From Streptomyces fulvoviolaceus (GTDB taxonomy: Bacteria; Actinomycetota; Actinomycetes; Streptomycetales; Streptomycetaceae): a stretch of 64,000 nt of DNA. Position numbers and translations under genes: made by a program. The notes below the pieces were generated by a model. It made no database searches. It was given only the letters and a program-made list of their open reading frames with translations, and was not told the DNA's origin. Positions 61,608 to 64,000 of this stretch are shown piece by piece. How positions within the stretch are numbered: the stretch's first letter is position 1; each line of letters starts with the position of its first letter. The stretch lies in the NCBI RefSeq assembly GCF_000718165.1, contig NZ_JOEY01000014.1, positions 62,001 to 126,000 on the forward strand, given 5' to 3'.

Positions 61608-63785
61608 TCAGGTCAGCGGGTAGGCGCGCAGGCGGGTGCCGCGCAGGACGTACAGGACGCGGCCGTCGGACAGCAGCTTGGTCTCGGCGGCCTCCGAGTC
61701 CACGCTCTTCAGCGTCCAGGCCGTGCTGTGGGTGCGCAGGTCGACCGCGATCGCGTCCTCCACGGAGGCGCTGCCCCGCTGCGGGAAGACGTAGCCGCCG
61801 GCGAGCAGCGGGGGCGGGGCCGGGCTGTCCGGGACGCTGAGCCTGCTCCGCCACTCCCAGCCCTTGTGGCGGTCGTCGCGTCGCAGGACGGTCAGGTCCT
61901 TGCCGAGGACGCTGAGGTAGATCGTGGTGCCGTCGATCGTCGTCCCGCCGTGCAGCGCGTACCCCTTCATCGAGGTGCCCGTGTCCTCGGGGTCCAGGCT
62001 CCACAACGTGCGGCCGGTGCGCAGGTCGAGGCAGAGGACGCCGCGTCCGGCGACCACCACGGTGCCGTCCGCGGCGGCGACGGTCCGCTTGGTCAGCCCG
62101 TTGTACTGCGGGTCGAGCACGGTGGCGGACAGGGCGCGGCTCCACACCGGGGTACCGGTGGCGGCGCGGTACGCGACGACCTCGTCGTTCTCCAGGAAGA
62201 CCAGCACCCCGTCGGCGACCGCTCCGACGGCGGCCGTGGCGGCGCTGCGCCGCAACGGCCGGCGCCAGCGCAGCCGGCGGTCGGTCATGTCGTAGGCAAG
62301 GAGGATGCGGTCACGCTCCGCGGCCTCGTCCCCTTGCTGCGTGCCGGGATCGTGCCCGACCGCGTACACGGCCCGTCCGTCGGCCGCGAAGACGGGTTGG
62401 AACAGCAGGGCGAAGCTCACGTCGAGCGGGGCGGTGAGCCAGACCCGGCCGTCGGCGGACTCCCGCCCGGCCAGCCGCCCGCTCTGGGCGACGGTCCGCG
62501 ACACGGCCGTGGTGCCGCAGGCCGCCAGGAAGCCGAAACTGATGTCGTCGTCGGCGGTCCAGCGCAGGGTGCCGCTGCGGGCGTCGATGCCGTACACGTA
62601 CCGGTTGTCGTCGTCGGGGACCATGATCGTGCCGTCGATGAGGACCGCCGCCGCGCCGATCCCGGACCGCGTGAAGTTCGCGCGGTACTCCCACAGGGCG
62701 CCCGGCGGGTCACCCGGGTCCCGGGAGCGCGACGCGGACGGCGAGGGCGCGGTGCGGCGCGCGGCGCTCCCGCTGTCGCCGGTGCCCGTGCTCGCCCATA
62801 CGGCTCCGCCCGCGCCGACGACGGCCACCGCGGCGACCCCCGTCAGCAGCCGGCGGCGGGTGAACCGGTGCGGTTCCGGCGGGCCCGCGCTCGCCCGGGG
62901 CGGCGGCCTCTCGCCGGTGCGGGCGGTGCGGTCGGCGATGTCGGCGAGCACGGCGGCGGGCAGCCGGTCACCGAACCAGCCGTCGCCGCCGACCTGTTCG
63001 GCGACGGACACCGCGGTCGGGCGCGAACCCGGCTCCCGTTGCAGGCACTCGGCGAGCAACGGCCGTAACCCGTCCGGCACGGCGTCGAGTTCGGGCTCCT
63101 CGTGGGTGATGCGGTAGAGCACCTCGCCCGGTTCGCCGTCCCCGAAGGGCGGGCGGGCGCAGGCGGTGTACGTCAGGACCGAACCGAGCGCGTACACGTC
63201 GCAGGGCGGGCCGGCCGGGGCGTCCGCGGTGAGCTGCTCGGGGGCCATGTAGGCAGGAGTGCCGGGCGACTCGCCGGTGCGGTGCTCGGCGTCCGTGGCC
63301 CGGGCGATGCCGAAGTCGACGAGCCTCGGGCCGGTCGGTGTGAGCAGGATGTTGGACGGCTTGAGGTCGCGGTGCACTACGCCCGTCCGGTGCAACGCGG
63401 CCAGCCCGTGCGCCAGTTGGGCGCCGAGAGCCCGTACGGACGCCTCGGGCCACGGACCGTGGGCCGCGACGGCCTCCGTCAGTGAGGGGCCCACGACGTA
63501 GGCGGTCGCCAGCCACGGCCGCCCGCCGTCCGTGCCCGCGCCGACGAAGGGCGGCACGTGTTCCAGGTCGCCGAGTGCCCGCACGGTGTCGGTCTCCTGC
63601 TGGAAGCGCGTCACGAAGTCCGGGTTCTCGGCGAGCGCGGGGTGCACGGCCTTGAGCGCGACGGTGCGGCCGGTCGGTGTGCGGGCCAGGTAGACGGTGC
63701 CCATGCCGCCGGAGCCGAGCCGGGCCAGCAGCCGGTGGCCGCCGATGGTGTACGGGTCGTCGTCAACGAGGGGGTACGGCCGCAT
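61608..63785 (-). CDS. Membrane Ser/Thr protein kinase with PQQ-type propeller
   Basis: A 725-residue protein: kinase domain (Gly loop GSGGMGTVYLA, K45 in ALKAV, HRDLKPSN with D140, DFG D157, APEQL), a Pro/Arg linker, one membrane helix (about 322-342), and an outer beta-propeller of PQQ-like repeats (YVYGIDARSGTLRW, LCLDLRTGRTLWSLD). Outer propeller and inner kinase suggest sensing of a ligand outside. The codon at 63066-63068 (codon 240) is TTA, so bldA may limit it. ATG 63785 is used; a GTG at 63794 would overlap the upstream gene by 4 nt. The neighbour upstream is a related gene. Confidence 0.92.
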   Translation of the reverse strand: MRPYPLVDDDPYTIGGHRLLARLGSGGMGTVYLARTPTGRTVALKAVHPALAENPDFVTRFQQETDTVRALGDLEHVPPFVGAGTDGGRPWLATAYVVGPSLTEAVAAHGPWPEASVRALGAQLAHGLAALHRTGVVHRDLKPSNILLTPTGPRLVDFGIARATDAEHRTGESPGTPAYMAPEQLTADAPAGPPCDVYALGSVLTYTACARPPFGDGEPGEVLYRITHEEPELDAVPDGLRPLLAECLQREPGSRPTAVSVAEQVGGDGWFGDRLPAAVLADIADRTARTGERPPPRASAGPPEPHRFTRRRLLTGVAAVAVVGAGGAVWASTGTGDSGSAARRTAPSPSASRSRDPGDPPGALWEYRANFTRSGIGAAAVLIDGTIMVPDDDNRYVYGIDARSGTLRWTADDDISFGFLAACGTTAVSRTVAQSGRLAGRESADGRVWLTAPLDVSFALLFQPVFAADGRAVYAVGHDPGTQQGDEAAERDRILLAYDMTDRRLRWRRPLRRSAATAAVGAVADGVLVFLENDEVVAYRAATGTPVWSRALSATVLDPQYNGLTKRTVAAADGTVVVAGRGVLCLDLRTGRTLWSLDPEDTGTSMKGYALHGGTTIDGTTIYLSVLGKDLTVLRRDDRHKGWEWRSRLSVPDSPAPPPLLAGGYVFPQRGSASVEDAIAVDLRTHSTAWTLKSVDSEAAETKLLSDGRVLYVLRGTRLRAYPLT
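63066..63068 (-). promoter_or_regulatory. TTA codon in the kinase gene (bldA control point)
   Basis: The leucine codon in VPDGLRP is TTA on the minus strand, in frame with the start at 63785. It lies in the kinase domain and should need bldA tRNA. Confidence 0.85.
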
Positions 63786-63790
63786 CGCCC

Positions 63791-64000
63791 TCACCCGGCC
63801 GGAAGCGCGTAGACGGAGGCGCCGTTGACGACCAGCGCGGTGTCCTCCACCGGGTAGGCGGCGTAGATCGAGGAGGCCGACTGGCTGTTCTGGAAGGTCC
63901 ACCTGAAGGTGCCGGTGCGCGGGTCGAGGGCCACGACTCCGGCCCCCCGCCCCCAGGTCATGAGGGTGCGCCCGGATTTGGTCAGGCTGAGCCCCGGGGC
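63791..64000 (-). CDS. C-terminal end of a PQQ-propeller protein (probably a kinase paralogue)
   Basis: The last 69 codons of a gene running off the right edge. The end reads GVVALDPRTGTFRWTFQ, then SIYAAYPVEDTALVVNG and ASVYALPAG, a PQQ-type repeat like the outer part of the following kinase. Its stop lies 5 bp upstream of the ATG of that kinase (or overlaps its alternative GTG). It is probably a tandem paralogue, but the N-terminal domain is not visible. Confidence 0.75.
   Translation of the reverse strand, partial: APGLSLTKSGRTLMTWGRGAGVVALDPRTGTFRWTFQNSQSASSIYAAYPVEDTALVVNGASVYALPAG

Noticed and set aside
1..64000. tRNA or rRNA genes
   Set aside because: No T-arm pattern GGTTCRANYCC with matching acceptor stems and no rRNA signature was seen.

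Overview
The window is chromosomal DNA of a Streptomyces-like actinomycete. The grounds are very high GC with strong third-position bias, frequent GTG starts, many 4-nt ATGA/GTGA gene overlaps, only two in-frame TTA codons noticed, and a gene order (type VII secretion locus, ribF, truB-rbfA-infB-nusA-rimP, proS, ispG-rseP-dxr) that matches the part of the Streptomyces chromosome I know. No tRNA, rRNA, CRISPR array, transposase or phage gene was seen.

Layout. (1) 1-13.4 kb: one end of an ESX/type VII secretion locus with a mycosin fragment, a small membrane protein, two mycosins (MycP), a WXG-domain protein, an Esp-like helical protein, two WXG100 proteins (EsxA/EsxB), EccB, EccE, a T7SS-associated unknown, and a Pro/Gln-rich MinD-like ATPase. 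EccC and EccD are not in the window. (2) 13.4-28.2 kb: ribF, a 1377-residue protease-like/STAND ATPase whose protease serine is missing, the translation and RNA gene run truB-rbfA-DUF503-infB-ylxR-nusA-rimP, then a lipoprotein, a DUF4439 ferritin-like protein and a degenerate APH-fold kinase. (3) 28.2-31.7 kb: a tightly overlapping five-gene redox operon (Ser-rich membrane protein, ApbE flavin transferase, ferric-reductase-like cytochrome b, NuoF-like flavoprotein, ferredoxin). (4) 31.7-41.9 kb: proS, two GNAT acetyltransferases, a 1-kb repeat-filled spacer with a frameshifted GNAT remnant, ispG, rseP, dxr and a large acyl-CoA dehydrogenase. (5) 42-60.7 kb: an exopolysaccharide region with the initiating sugar-phosphate transferase (TTA codon), Fcl and Gmd for GDP-L-fucose, two large secreted beta-propeller/LamG paralogues, glycosyltransferases, an acetyltransferase, Wzy-like, Wzx-like and Wzz-like proteins, and a cytidylyltransferase/CDP-alcohol phosphotransferase pair. 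(6) 60.7-64 kb: a secreted GH12 glucanase, a Ser/Thr kinase with PQQ-type propeller (TTA codon) and the end of a similar gene.

How it fits together. The T7SS genes should form a secretion machine with its own proteases and substrates. The exopolysaccharide genes resemble a Wzx/Wzy-type pathway: a lipid-linked sugar is started, extended with fucose-type sugars, acetylated, flipped, polymerised and length-controlled. The redox operon is the most intriguing set. Its first protein ends in two back-to-back segments resembling the flavinylation motif used by ApbE, and its gene overlaps apbE, suggesting a small FMN-carrying outer-face electron acceptor. Small repeats and decayed genes mark local rearrangement: five copies of one intergenic element, a second element captured in-frame in the STAND gene, a 151-bp duplication between wzy and wzx, and a mycosin fragment.
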